From the NCBI GenBank assembly GCA_937894105.1, contig CALCTI010000164.1, positions 1 through 12,690 on the forward strand: 12,690 nt of DNA. Reading direction: 5' to 3'. Numbering within the stretch: position 1 is the stretch's first letter; the number at the start of each line of letters is the position of its first letter. This document shows, piece after piece, positions 1-7,443 of this stretch. Source of the DNA: an uncultured cyanobacterium (lineage in GTDB: Bacteria; Cyanobacteriota; Cyanobacteriia; CACIAM-69d). The notes beneath the pieces were generated by a model. It had not been told where the DNA came from. It did no database searches and saw only the letters and a program-made list of their open reading frames with translations. The position numbers were made by a program, and so were the translations under genes.

Positions 1-995
1 GGATTCCAGCGCGATCGCGATTCTTCGATATGCATATTTTTTCGATCTTTTTTCAAATGGCGAGGGCTGCTTTCAAAGGATAGGGAAGAGGGTAGGGGAT
101 CCGGGGGATATTCCGCTTTGATGAATTGGGCGATCGCCTCATAAGAGGGCGAGAAATCATCTCCAATGGGCTCACCTTCCATCGCTGGAGATTGGCGCAA
201 CTTGGCAGAAAACCAACCGGTACCATCATCGAAAAAGCGCTCGGTGGTTTCCCCATAGGTGTCGTAGGGATGATATTGCAAGTCATTGGGAGCTTTAGCA
301 GCAACCCAAGAAACGTACATCCAATACTCGCTAAAAGTGCCAAACTTATTCGCTGATCGCATCATTAATAGCAGCCAATGATCGTCCGATTCAAAGTAAG
401 TTTGCACCTGCTTCGCAAACGCTTTCAAATGCTCCTGCTTAAACCACATATGGTGGGGCACAAAGGTTCCCACTTCATCGCTGGCGGGCTCCACTCCCAA
501 CACCGACTTAATCCAAGTTGCCCACTTACCCACGATCGCCGGATTCCCCCAATTTTTATGCTGCAACAAGGCAAAGGGGTGCTGATTTCCAGACTCGGTT
601 TCTTGGATAAGTGGCCAAGTATCTACAGGCAATAAATCGCTGTCCCAAACCACATACCACTCGCTTAAATTCTCAATCCCCTCATAGGCTCCCAGCTTTA
701 GAAGCTGCTGATAAAACCAGCCTGGCGTATACAGGGATTCCCCTAAATCAATTTCTACGCAAATAGTTTCTTTGCTCAATCCGCACGGTTCAAAAAACGA
801 TTCTTCTTCGTGGGCAAATACGGGGGCAGTGTCCCAGTTTTTTACCAGTTCCTGAAGCGATCGCGCCTGGGGGCCGGGAGCGATAACGTGAATTGCCCGC
901 GGCTGATATTGCACGGTTAGCCCTTCCAAAACTGCCCGTGTATTCCAACGAATCTGGAACAGGGGAATCACAAAATCAAACACTTCTTTCGCCAT
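1..995 (-). CDS. Putative glycosyltransferase, DUF6492-like (3' end beyond window)
   Basis: The minus-strand frame opens with ATG at 995 and stays open for 331 codons to the window edge, so the C-terminus is missing. The protein begins MAKEVFDFVIPLFQIRWNTR. It has the layout I associate with DUF6492 putative glycosyltransferases: a strand ending in VIAPGP (residues 37-42), then GWFYQQLLKLGAY (92-104). Next come YVVWDSDLLP (114-123), with a DxD-like DSD for metal and nucleotide-sugar binding, VPHHMWF (179-185) and FGTFSEYWMY (218-227). The last 40 residues are charged, Pro/Ser-rich and probably a poorly conserved tail. There is no signal peptide or membrane segment, so it is probably cytosolic. 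AGG stretches lie 5 to 10 nt before the ATG. An intrinsic terminator sits 41 bp upstream, which separates it from the cyclase gene. The family match is from memory of motifs; donor and acceptor cannot be read. Confidence 0.65.
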   Translation of the reverse strand, partial: MAKEVFDFVIPLFQIRWNTRAVLEGLTVQYQPRAIHVIAPGPQARSLQELVKNWDTAPVFAHEEESFFEPCGLSKETICVEIDLGESLYTPGWFYQQLLKLGAYEGIENLSEWYVVWDSDLLPVDTWPLIQETESGNQHPFALLQHKNWGNPAIVGKWATWIKSVLGVEPASDEVGTFVPHHMWFKQEHLKAFAKQVQTYFESDDHWLLLMMRSANKFGTFSEYWMYVSWVAAKAPNDLQYHPYDTYGETTERFFDDGTGWFSAKLRQSPAMEGEPIGDDFSPSYEAIAQFIKAEYPPDPLPSSLSFESSPRHLKKDRKNMHIEESRSRWN

Positions 996-1035
996 GACCT
1001 GACCTAATTGCTACGGTAAATCTCTAGAAAATTCC

Positions 1036-1070
1036 AATAAAAACCCCTCTTCCAAACGGTAAAAGAGGGG
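1036..1070 (-). terminator. Intrinsic terminator downstream of the cyclase gene
   Basis: On the minus strand an 8-bp stem, CCCCTCTT (1070-1063) pairing with AAGAGGGG (1051-1044), encloses an 11-nt loop. It is followed at once by TTTTTATT (1043-1036). This is a textbook Rho-independent terminator for transcripts coming from the cyclase gene, whose stop is about 230 bp upstream. It ends only 41 bp before the ATG of the DUF6492-like gene, so it could also act as an attenuator for that gene. Confidence 0.8.
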
Positions 1071-1172
1071 ATAAATTCGAAACCGAACACATTACGCATG
1101 ACACGTTAACTTTTTCCCAAGGAGATTCTTCGAGGCGGCGAACATAAACCGCCCCAAATTCACACCAGTTAC

Positions 1173-1303
1173 TAGGGGCTGTCATTAATTGAATCCCTAA
1201 GTCAAGAGCTGTAAGGGTTTCAGCCCCTAACCTTGTTTGTTTTTAAAGGGCGCGTACTCCCCACTGCATAAGGCTTCTGGAGATTAATTGATGACACGCC
1301 CTA
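1173..1303. mobile_element. MITE-like element, complete copy (131 bp, TA-flanked)
   Basis: The left end reads TAGGGGCTGTCATTAATTGA (1173-1192). The reverse complement of the right end reads TAGGGCGTGTCATCAATTAA (1303-1284). These terminal inverted repeats match at 16 of 20 positions and begin with TA on both sides, as expected for insertion at a TA target (Tc1/mariner-IS630 or some IS5-type enzymes). The interior is non-coding. It can fold as two successive hairpins: TAGGGGCTG with CAGCCCCTA (1173-1181 / 1221-1229), and AGGGCGCGT with ACACGCCCT (1247-1255 / 1294-1302). A second copy starts at 12599 and matches closely to its cut at the window end. No transposase is present, so this is a non-autonomous element. 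Its right end contains the cyclase stop codon. Confidence 0.75.
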
Positions 1304-3088
1304 ACTGGCGCTCAGCATCTTTTCTGCCTCCGCCGCTTCGCCTGCTAAGGCTCCAGCGGTAGTGGGCACGTGATGGGCGATCGTGGAAGGATCCTCAAGT
1401 CCCACATCACTACAGAGTGGATCTACACCCCAGCCCTTGCGAGGATAGTCCTCACAAACGGAGCGATATTCCTCCACCGCTGCATACAGCTCCTCTTGCC
1501 CCATAACGTTCAAATAGCCACACTCGCCAATTTCACCTTTCGGCAACGGAGCCACCAAATTGCGGCCGCGCTTCTCAACGATTTTGATCTGCGCCGCCCA
1601 CAGGGTTTCCTTATTCTCCAAGATCTCATTCCACAGGCTAAGACCGAAGGAGCTAATCAAGCCCAAAATCCGATGGAAGGACTCGTCAGAAATCCACCCT
1701 TCTTTGTAGCTCAGGAACGCGCCGAAGCCCATGCCGATCGCCACCGCGTGACCGTGGAGCAAGCCCGCCTCAATTTCAAACCCAGGGGACCAGGTGTGCC
1801 CAAAAGCATGGGGACGACACTGGTGGGTTTCGTACAGGTTGTCGTACTCTGCCGCCACATAGCTGCGTAATGCTCCGCCTAAAATTCGCTGGGACAACTG
1901 ATCAATTTCAGATCCCGGCTCGCAATCGGTGGTGCCAAAGCGAGTGCGAATCAGGTCAGGACCCGCCTTCTCCAGATTTTCAAATAGCTCCCGGTCTTTT
2001 ACCGTCGCCATTTTGATAATTTCGGCAATACCGTGACGGAGCCAGCCCTCATGCAAGGTGGTGAAGAAGAAGCGATCTGTCAGGGATAGCACGGGAGGAT
2101 GGTACGCCCCGAACAGGTTTTTGTAGCCAAAGCCATCGCAGCAGGTGCGAGGAGACGGACCCGCATCGATACCGGCAACGATAGAAGTGGACAGCATCAC
2201 GTAGGGGGTGTTGCGATGGTACAGGGAGCAGGCTAAACCGCCGGTGTCGGTCAAGACGCCGCCGCCTGCGATCAATACGGGCTCGTTTCGGGACACGCCC
2301 AACCGCTTAAAGTCTCCCAGCATCCGCTCAACGGTATGGATTCCCTTATCCACCTCCATGGCGCGGTATACCAGCTTGTCCAACTTAATGCCATGGGTAT
2401 CGAAGTAGTGCTCAAGCTGTTCCCCGTAGAACCGCTCCACATTGTGGTCCACCAGGCAAACGCAACGCCCCAGGGGACTATACATGTCCCTTAAGGTAGT
2501 TTCCTCGGGGTCTAATACGTTATCTACTAAACGCACAGAAGTGAAGGTGTGGGAACTCATCACCGCTTCCACGTGGCGATCGCTATCGGTGGTTTCCACA
2601 AACCCCCGGCTTTCCCGATAGTTAGAGGTGGGATAAATGGCGTGGGGATTCTCCTTCACCAGGCGATCGGCTAAAGCCTCATAAAAACCCGTCGAATCAA
2701 TTTTCTTCAAGTAGTCAAGAACTTTAACGTGACTCATCTCTGACTGATTTACAGTTACGGCAAAGCCGCCGCAAGCCTCACCAATCCTGACATTAAACGG
2801 GAGAAACAGTTCAGAAAGAGACTGGAAAAATAGACTTAGGGAAAGATTTAAACAACTGCGTAAACTGCGACAAGCCGAAATTCCTTTAACTGCATTTTCT
2901 GCTGCAAAATCCTCTCCGAGTTCTTTGGAAAACGCTGGACTTTCAATAAGCGCTAATAACAAATCTCGCGCTAGATCATTACCGAGAAATGCCTCTAAAG
3001 CAGAATCTACATTTTTAGAGACTAGGGGAGCGATGTCGCAAGCCCCAACGAACGCCTTAATTGCCGAGGTTGTCTTTGTCATTGTCAA
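1301..3088 (-). CDS. Sugar phosphate cyclase (DHQS superfamily, sedoheptulose-7-phosphate cyclase-like) with N-terminal extension
   Basis: Residues about 183-560 are a dehydroquinate synthase-fold sugar phosphate cyclase. Motifs include the NAD-binding GGGVLTDTGGLA (275-286), KNLFGAYHPP (323-332), AEIIK (355-359), FGHTWSP (429-435) and LLHGHAVAIGMG (443-454). E356, H431 and H445 are the likely metal ligands. APLPKGEIGECGYLN (513-527) and DYPRKGWGVD (547-556) resemble the C7-cyclitol branch (EEVS, EVS, DDGS), which cyclises sedoheptulose 7-phosphate to cyclitols, rather than housekeeping DHQS. The loop GIDAGPSPRTCCDGFG (306-321) replaces the usual DAxxGxKTxxN pattern, putting Arg314 and Asp318 where Lys and Asn normally sit. 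About 180 residues precede the catalytic domain, against almost none in relatives of about 410 residues. An internal ATG at codon 118 could be a shorter start. Codons 1-110 look more AT-rich than the rest. The stop TAG falls in the end of the MITE. The exact cyclitol product cannot be assigned. Confidence 0.85.
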   Translation of the reverse strand: MTMTKTTSAIKAFVGACDIAPLVSKNVDSALEAFLGNDLARDLLLALIESPAFSKELGEDFAAENAVKGISACRSLRSCLNLSLSLFFQSLSELFLPFNVRIGEACGGFAVTVNQSEMSHVKVLDYLKKIDSTGFYEALADRLVKENPHAIYPTSNYRESRGFVETTDSDRHVEAVMSSHTFTSVRLVDNVLDPEETTLRDMYSPLGRCVCLVDHNVERFYGEQLEHYFDTHGIKLDKLVYRAMEVDKGIHTVERMLGDFKRLGVSRNEPVLIAGGGVLTDTGGLACSLYHRNTPYVMLSTSIVAGIDAGPSPRTCCDGFGYKNLFGAYHPPVLSLTDRFFFTTLHEGWLRHGIAEIIKMATVKDRELFENLEKAGPDLIRTRFGTTDCEPGSEIDQLSQRILGGALRSYVAAEYDNLYETHQCRPHAFGHTWSPGFEIEAGLLHGHAVAIGMGFGAFLSYKEGWISDESFHRILGLISSFGLSLWNEILENKETLWAAQIKIVEKRGRNLVAPLPKGEIGECGYLNVMGQEELYAAVEEYRSVCEDYPRKGWGVDPLCSDVGLEDPSTIAHHVPTTAGALAGEAAEAEKMLSAS

Positions 3089-3788
3089 TTCTGAGAAGAA
3101 CCGTACGTTGCGATGTCGATCAGAGCCAAGTCGCCCTTGTCAAATAAAGTTACCATAACGACATAAGGTCAATGAACCGTAACTAGATTTATTGTATTTG
3201 CTCCAAGTTGTTTTAAGGCTGGGGAGGGTGACAAGGAACTTTAGCGGTAAGCCTCATGGACTTAAATAATAATCCTGTTCCCAGCAAACTAGAGTTAAAG
3301 CTCCAGCTTTTGCGCTATTACATCGGATGATCCCAACGTAATAGATTCAGATCAAGAGTTACAGTCAAAATTGAGACAATTTCATGGAGGAAAATCCTGT
3401 ATAGTCGATTAGTTTGTATCGCTAGCGACAATTTGTTCAATATTCGCCTTTCCTAATTTGAATTTTGTTAGGGTCCGCTTTAGAGAAAATGATTTAGATG
3501 CCTGATTGGAGTGAAATAGACTTAAATGGCTTTTAAAGCCATTTAAGTGACTTGAAATTGATTTGTCATACTTGAAAATTGAGTATATACAGCCTAAGGG
3601 AGAGATCTAAATTAATCCGGTCTGGTAGCTTAAATATAGTTACAATAAATAAAATTAAGGGTTGAATAAGAATAGTCTTTCTTTTTTCGTTGTGACCAAT
3701 AAAACAGACTTTGGGTAGCATGAGTTTGGGGCCAAGAATTAGGGTTTTGTCGTTATTAAGTGCGGGTTATTTTCGCATTGTTGATGGA
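3089..3788. other. 700-bp AT-rich gene-free spacer
   Basis: This stretch lies between the cyclase start and the 3' end of the agmatine deiminase-family gene. It is visibly more AT-rich than the flanking genes. I find no ORF with family resemblance, no tRNA-like fold and no tandem repeats. The only clear structure is the palindrome at 3520-3548. The cyclase promoter should lie in the first 150 bp (3089-3240), but I see no convincing -35/-10 pair. The 3' untranslated region of the deiminase-family gene should lie in the last part. Confidence 0.6.
3520..3548. repeat. Near-perfect palindrome, 14-bp arms
   Basis: ACTTAAATGGCTTT (3520-3533) and AAAGCCATTTAAGT (3535-3548) are exact reverse complements separated by a single T. 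It lies alone in the AT-rich spacer, about 240 bp downstream of the deiminase-family stop and 430 bp upstream of the cyclase start. It could be a cruciform, a protein-binding site, a bidirectional terminator stem (no clear T-run follows on either strand) or the remnant of an element. Confidence 0.7.
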
Positions 3789-4994
3789 TTAAAGTTTGGG
3801 TTGTTGCTGAGTCGTGCAGTGAATGCCGCCACCACCTGCGGCGATTCCATCGATGTTAAGAGGGATGATCTTACGGTTTGGAAATAGGGGCCGTAATGTT
3901 TCCTTTGCGTGACGATCTGCTAAGTGATCGCCAAATTCGGGGATCAAGACTGCGCCATTGATGATGTAGAAATTGACATAGCCTGCGGCAAAGTCTGGAT
4001 TGTCGAACGTGGGGCGGATAGTTTGGGGCGCGTCGAGGGTGACAATTTTTAAAGGGTTACCGCCTGCATCCGTTGCGTTTTGGAGGATCTTTAAGTGAGT
4101 TTGGGTGACGGCGTGGTCGAAGGACTGGGGATTGGGGTCGTTGGCGGCGATGACGATGCCGGGGCGCACAAAGCGGGCGTAAAAGTCGATATGACCGTCG
4201 GTGATCTCGTGATCGCGAATGCCGGGCAGCCAAATAATTTTCCGCAAGCCCAGCAGGGATTTAAGCTTCGTTTCGCACTGTGCCTTGGTTAACCCTGGGT
4301 TGCGGTTGGGATTGAGAATCGAGCTTTCAGTCATAAGGGCGGTGCCATTGCCGTCCACTTCGATCGCCCCCCCTTCCAGGACGATGGGGGCTGGGATAGG
4401 CTGGACATCCGTTTGGGCGGTTACAAAGTCGGCAATTTTGGCGTCGTTACGGTGACCTTGCTTCTTACCCCAGCCGTTGAAGTTAAAGTTAATCGCGCCA
4501 GGTTTTTTCTCCATATTGTGAACAAAAACGGGCCCCATATCCCGCATCCACAGGTCGTCCAGGGGAGCCACCACCAGCTCCACATCGGGACCACATTTTT
4601 GGGCAGCGCTCGCCAAATCCCCTTGTCGCACCGCCATCGTTACGGGTTCGTATTGGGCGGTCGTGCGGGCGATCAAAGCCAGGTTATCTTGCACTGGTCC
4701 TAGCTATTCTGTGACTCAATTGCGCTGGCTGGCACCGAAAGCCATCCAGGTTCGGGTATGGGGGGCGGCTTCGTCCGGTTGCATCCACTGGGGAGTTGCT
4801 TGGGGTTCTTGATCGGGAGCGAGGCGATCGCCCGATGCTGTTATTTCAGCGTCCGTCATTTCGGAGCCCGTCATTGCAGAGTCCGCAACGCCTTTATTTC
4901 CTTGGCAGCTACTGGCCACTTGAGTGACGCCCAGGGCTCCGGCTCCCAGGGTGAGATATCGAAGGGCAGATCGTCGTCCAATAAATTTCGCCAT
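3789..4994 (-). pseudogene. Tat-exported agmatine deiminase/peptidyl-arginine deiminase-family gene with two in-frame stops
   Basis: The reading frame from ATG 4994 to the stop at 3789 would be 402 codons, the normal size of the family, but it holds TGA (4716-4718) and TAG (4704-4706). Upstream part: FIGRRSALRYLTLGAGALG (Tat signal), a Cys in ASSC that could be lipidated, and EAAPHTRTWMAFGASQR, the usual first segment of PAD_porph/AguA proteins. Downstream part, same frame from codon 101: DDLWMRDMGP (codons 146-155), LEGG (206-209), DGHIDFYARF with the catalytic His (codon 268) and GGGGIHCTTQQQP with the catalytic Cys (codon 393). Members hydrolyse agmatine to N-carbamoylputrescine, or deiminate arginine groups. 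The normal IWG-type segment after ASQR is scrambled between the stops. A GTG at 4694 with AGGA just upstream could restart translation, but the product would lack the signal and first blade. An earlier GTG at 5000 is a less likely start. A non-functional gene is most likely; sequence error is possible. Confidence 0.8.
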
Positions 4995-5019
4995 GGGCAC
5001 CGGTGACTAACGTTATTAG

Positions 5020-5056
5020 GTTCTATTTAATTAAGCAGAACCTAATTAAATAGAAC
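5020..5056. repeat. AT-rich perfect hairpin in the GT/deiminase junction
   Basis: GTTCTATTTAATTA (5020-5033) and TAATTAAATAGAAC (5043-5056) are exact reverse complements around a 9-nt loop. The stem contains the stop codon TAA (5048-5046) of the glycosyltransferase gene and lies 26 bp upstream of the ATG of the deiminase-family gene. It may end or stabilise the glycosyltransferase transcript. No T-run follows on the minus strand, so a standard Rho-independent terminator is not supported. Confidence 0.65.
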
Positions 5057-7154
5057 TTATGTTGGGGCGTTTATTGGGAGATTTATTAATTAGTTTGGTC
5101 CAGATAAATCCAAAAAAGAATGGTAGCCACATTAATAATCTTTCCCAAAGATTAAACGTCCATGTTCCCTCGATTAGAGTATTGATTTGAAGTATAAAGT
5201 ACATAAACGCTGACAGGCTAATAAGGCGCGTTCCTATATTTTGACTGGGTATTGAAAATGGAATGATCCAGGTGAAATACCACAGATGAATAATGGGCGA
5301 AAAAATTAATATACAAAACAAGTAGGATTCGGCAAAGGTGGAAAATTTTCGACAATAATGCAGAAGAAAAAGTATGGCGATCGCCATAGGAATTACGTAA
5401 AACTTGTTGGTTCCTGGTGCTGCGGTGGCGGGAAAAATTGACGACACCACATAGGGGATAAACTGTGAGCTGCGCACGTGGGAAACAAAAGCCGACTGGG
5501 TCGGTGCAAAGATGCAAAAATCCCCATTGCAAAAGCTTAAACCCGTTAGGATAAACGGCAAAAAGCCCAACCCTAAAATAATCAACGCACCTTTGATATT
5601 GAGTGGTAATAAAGACTGATTAAAAGATTGATTATTGGAGTCTGTTCTATGCTCTTTGTTGGGACGATTTTCCCTGAGCTTTGAGTAGGCAATAAATAAT
5701 AGGAGAGGAAACGATATCCATTTAATTGCTCCGCCAATGCCAATAAATAAAGCGCTCCAATAGGGCTTGTTTTTGTCCCAGGCGACCCAAGCGGCAACCA
5801 TAGGCAACACCATCCAACTGTCGTAATGGCCACCGCCTGCAAAGGCATATAAAATTACAGGATTCCAGGCGTATAGCAGAGCTTTTGAATGGCCGAATTT
5901 ACGCGCTAAAAGCCAGCATGCTCCTAAATCTGCGGCGATAAAAGTACTTTTAAACAGCAGCACTGACGGGGTGATTGCTGATAAGAATCGGAAACCCCAT
6001 TGGGTTAAGGGTGGGTAAATGGCTGAGACGCCCAGGTTGTTCATCAGCGCCCACCATTCGGTGCGATGGGGGATTAGTTCCGGGGCGTTGGGGGGCAGGG
6101 CGAAGGGGTTGAAGCCAAGATTTTGGATGTAGCCTTCCCACAGGTAGCGCCAAATGTCGTTGCCGGGGTACATAAACAGCAGGATGAGGCGCAGGGCGAT
6201 CGCCACTCCCCAAAACCAGCGCCCGCGAATGTGTTTGATATTCCACGAGACGGCGAACCCTAGCAGCATCAACGTGGACAGGCTCATCATGGCGATTTGG
6301 CGCTCAACGAACCGGAAGTTGCCGTGGGGCTGAATTAGAAGTGCGCCGAGGAGCAACAGGGTCGCGCTGAGGAGGATCGGGGAAATGCCGTCGCGACGAA
6401 TTCGGCGGAGGTATAGGCTGCCTACGGTGGAGAGGATGATGGTGCCCGCTTGGATGGATCCGCGGATAGTGCCGGAAATTTTGGAGCGTCCCCCCTGGCG
6501 TTGACGATAGCCCACGGGAATTTCCACCGTTTTGAGCCCCAGTTCGGCGGCGCGGATTTGCATTTCCACGGTCCAGCCGAAGCCGCGATCACCCATTTCC
6601 ATTGCTTCAAGGGCTGATCGGCGAATCAGCCGCAGCGGTCCCAAATCCCCATAGGATTCTCCCCAACCCAGCCGGATTAACGTGGTAGCCAAACCGTTAC
6701 CGAAATTTTGCACCGGGGTCATGTGCGATCGCCCGTCCGCCGTTGCCCGGCGATTCCCCAATACAAACTCTGCTCCCCCCGCTGCCGCTGCCCAAAATTG
6801 ATCCAGGGAGTCCAGCACATCGCTGCCGTCACCGTCGCAAAACAAAATCCAATCAATATCCGGCGGAATATCCTGCAACCCTCGCCAGCAGGCACGACCG
6901 TAGCCGGGAATCGGTTCTTGAAACACTTCCGCCCCGGCCGCTTGGGCAATTTCAACGCTGGAATCGCTGCTGCCGTTGTCCACCACTCGGATACGCGATA
7001 GTCCTCGCGATCGCAGCTCCCGCACCACATTGCTGATGGTCTCCGCTTCGTTGAGCACCGGGATCAGTACTAGGGTTCGATGCAGGGAAAATAGTGGAAA
7101 CTCTGGCGGTGAGACCAACGGCGATGATGGCGGCAGTGGGTGGCGATCGCCCAT
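5046..7154 (-). CDS. Two-domain glycosyltransferase: GT2 domain fused to GT-C-like membrane domain
   Basis: Residues about 26-250 form a GT2 (GT-A fold, dolichyl-phosphate-mannose-synthase-like) domain. It shows LVLIPVLNEAETI (28-40), VVDNGSSDSS (57-66), GYGRACWRGL (84-93) and the metal-binding CDGDGSD (106-112), then GNRRA and GFGWTVEMQIRA farther on. Such domains move sugars from nucleotide donors to polyprenyl phosphate or other acceptors. From about residue 256 to the end the protein is strongly hydrophobic with many membrane segments. It contains YPGNDIWRYLWEGYIQNLGF, the kind of acidic/aromatic loop seen in polyprenyl-phosphate-sugar-dependent GT-C mannosyltransferases and related GT87-type proteins. 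One polypeptide could therefore both charge a lipid carrier and use it at the membrane; this is inference. No signal peptide; the ATG at 7154 leaves a Pro-rich 25-residue leader. It is followed by the deiminase-family gene 51 bp downstream. Substrates are unknown. Confidence 0.85.
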   Translation of the reverse strand: MGDRHPLPPSSPLVSPPEFPLFSLHRTLVLIPVLNEAETISNVVRELRSRGLSRIRVVDNGSSDSSVEIAQAAGAEVFQEPIPGYGRACWRGLQDIPPDIDWILFCDGDGSDVLDSLDQFWAAAAGGAEFVLGNRRATADGRSHMTPVQNFGNGLATTLIRLGWGESYGDLGPLRLIRRSALEAMEMGDRGFGWTVEMQIRAAELGLKTVEIPVGYRQRQGGRSKISGTIRGSIQAGTIILSTVGSLYLRRIRRDGISPILLSATLLLLGALLIQPHGNFRFVERQIAMMSLSTLMLLGFAVSWNIKHIRGRWFWGVAIALRLILLFMYPGNDIWRYLWEGYIQNLGFNPFALPPNAPELIPHRTEWWALMNNLGVSAIYPPLTQWGFRFLSAITPSVLLFKSTFIAADLGACWLLARKFGHSKALLYAWNPVILYAFAGGGHYDSWMVLPMVAAWVAWDKNKPYWSALFIGIGGAIKWISFPLLLFIAYSKLRENRPNKEHRTDSNNQSFNQSLLPLNIKGALIILGLGFLPFILTGLSFCNGDFCIFAPTQSAFVSHVRSSQFIPYVVSSIFPATAAPGTNKFYVIPMAIAILFLLHYCRKFSTFAESYLFCILIFSPIIHLWYFTWIIPFSIPSQNIGTRLISLSAFMYFILQINTLIEGTWTFNLWERLLMWLPFFFGFIWTKLINKSPNKRPNISSI

Positions 7155-7295
7155 AGCAGTTTCCCCGGAAGTTGCGTTTAGTGGCCATCCCCATCATCCC
7201 CTGGATTTTCCCGACGGCCTAGAAACTGGATCAGGGACAGCAACCCCAGAGAAACTGCCATTGATGTGGAACATTCAGTTTTGTATAACTAAGAC

Positions 7296-7356
7296 CGCAC
7301 CCTATGGGCTTCGCCAACGCCTCGCGAATGGCAAGCCTAGCGCTCACGGAAGCGTC
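7296..7356. repeat. Palindromic dispersed repeat (cyanobacterial REP-like)
   Basis: GGCTTCGCCA (7307-7316) can pair with TGGCAAGCC (7329-7337) with one bulge around a GC-rich loop. A second small stem CGCT/AGCG follows (7341-7344 / 7351-7354). The GC-rich text with TTCGCCAACGC and CTCGCGAATGGC resembles short dispersed palindromes common in filamentous cyanobacterial genomes. It lies in the 289-bp spacer between the binding-protein gene and the glycosyltransferase gene. The rest of that spacer (7155-7295 and 7357-7443) holds no gene I can recognise. Confidence 0.5.
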
Positions 7357-7443
7357 TTTTGTTGGAACAGAGCAACTATCGTAAGAAGTTTCTTTCCTCA
7401 GTTTCTCTTTAAAAAGCTGGGAAAACTGATATTGTCCCTTGTC

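Noticed and set aside
126..635. Plus-strand open frames opposite the DUF6492-like gene
   Set aside because: They lie antisense to a convincing minus-strand coding frame, show no family motifs and have no ribosome binding sites.
1134..1153. GGCGG/CCGCC mini-hairpin between the MITE and the terminator
   Set aside because: Five base pairs with a 10-nt loop and no T-run; too weak next to the clear terminator at 1036-1070.
1370..1870. 166-codon plus-strand frame inside the cyclase gene
   Set aside because: It is antisense to conserved cyclase motifs; its translation is low-complexity and unlike any family I know.
3089..3240. TTGACC and TATGGT-like boxes upstream of the cyclase considered as a promoter
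   Set aside because: Spacing between plausible -35 and -10 boxes does not fit (about 14 bp), so I do not call a promoter.
3720..3887. 55-codon plus-strand ORF starting in the AT-rich spacer
   Set aside because: No ribosome binding site, no recognisable motif, and its 3' two-thirds is antisense to the catalytic Cys motif of the deiminase-family gene.
1..7154. Idea that cyclase, DUF6492-like protein and GT2/GT-C protein form one cyclitol-glycoside biosynthetic cluster
   Set aside because: They are separated by a terminator, a MITE, a 700-bp spacer and a broken unrelated gene; there is no operon evidence and no tailoring enzymes typical of known C7-cyclitol pathways.
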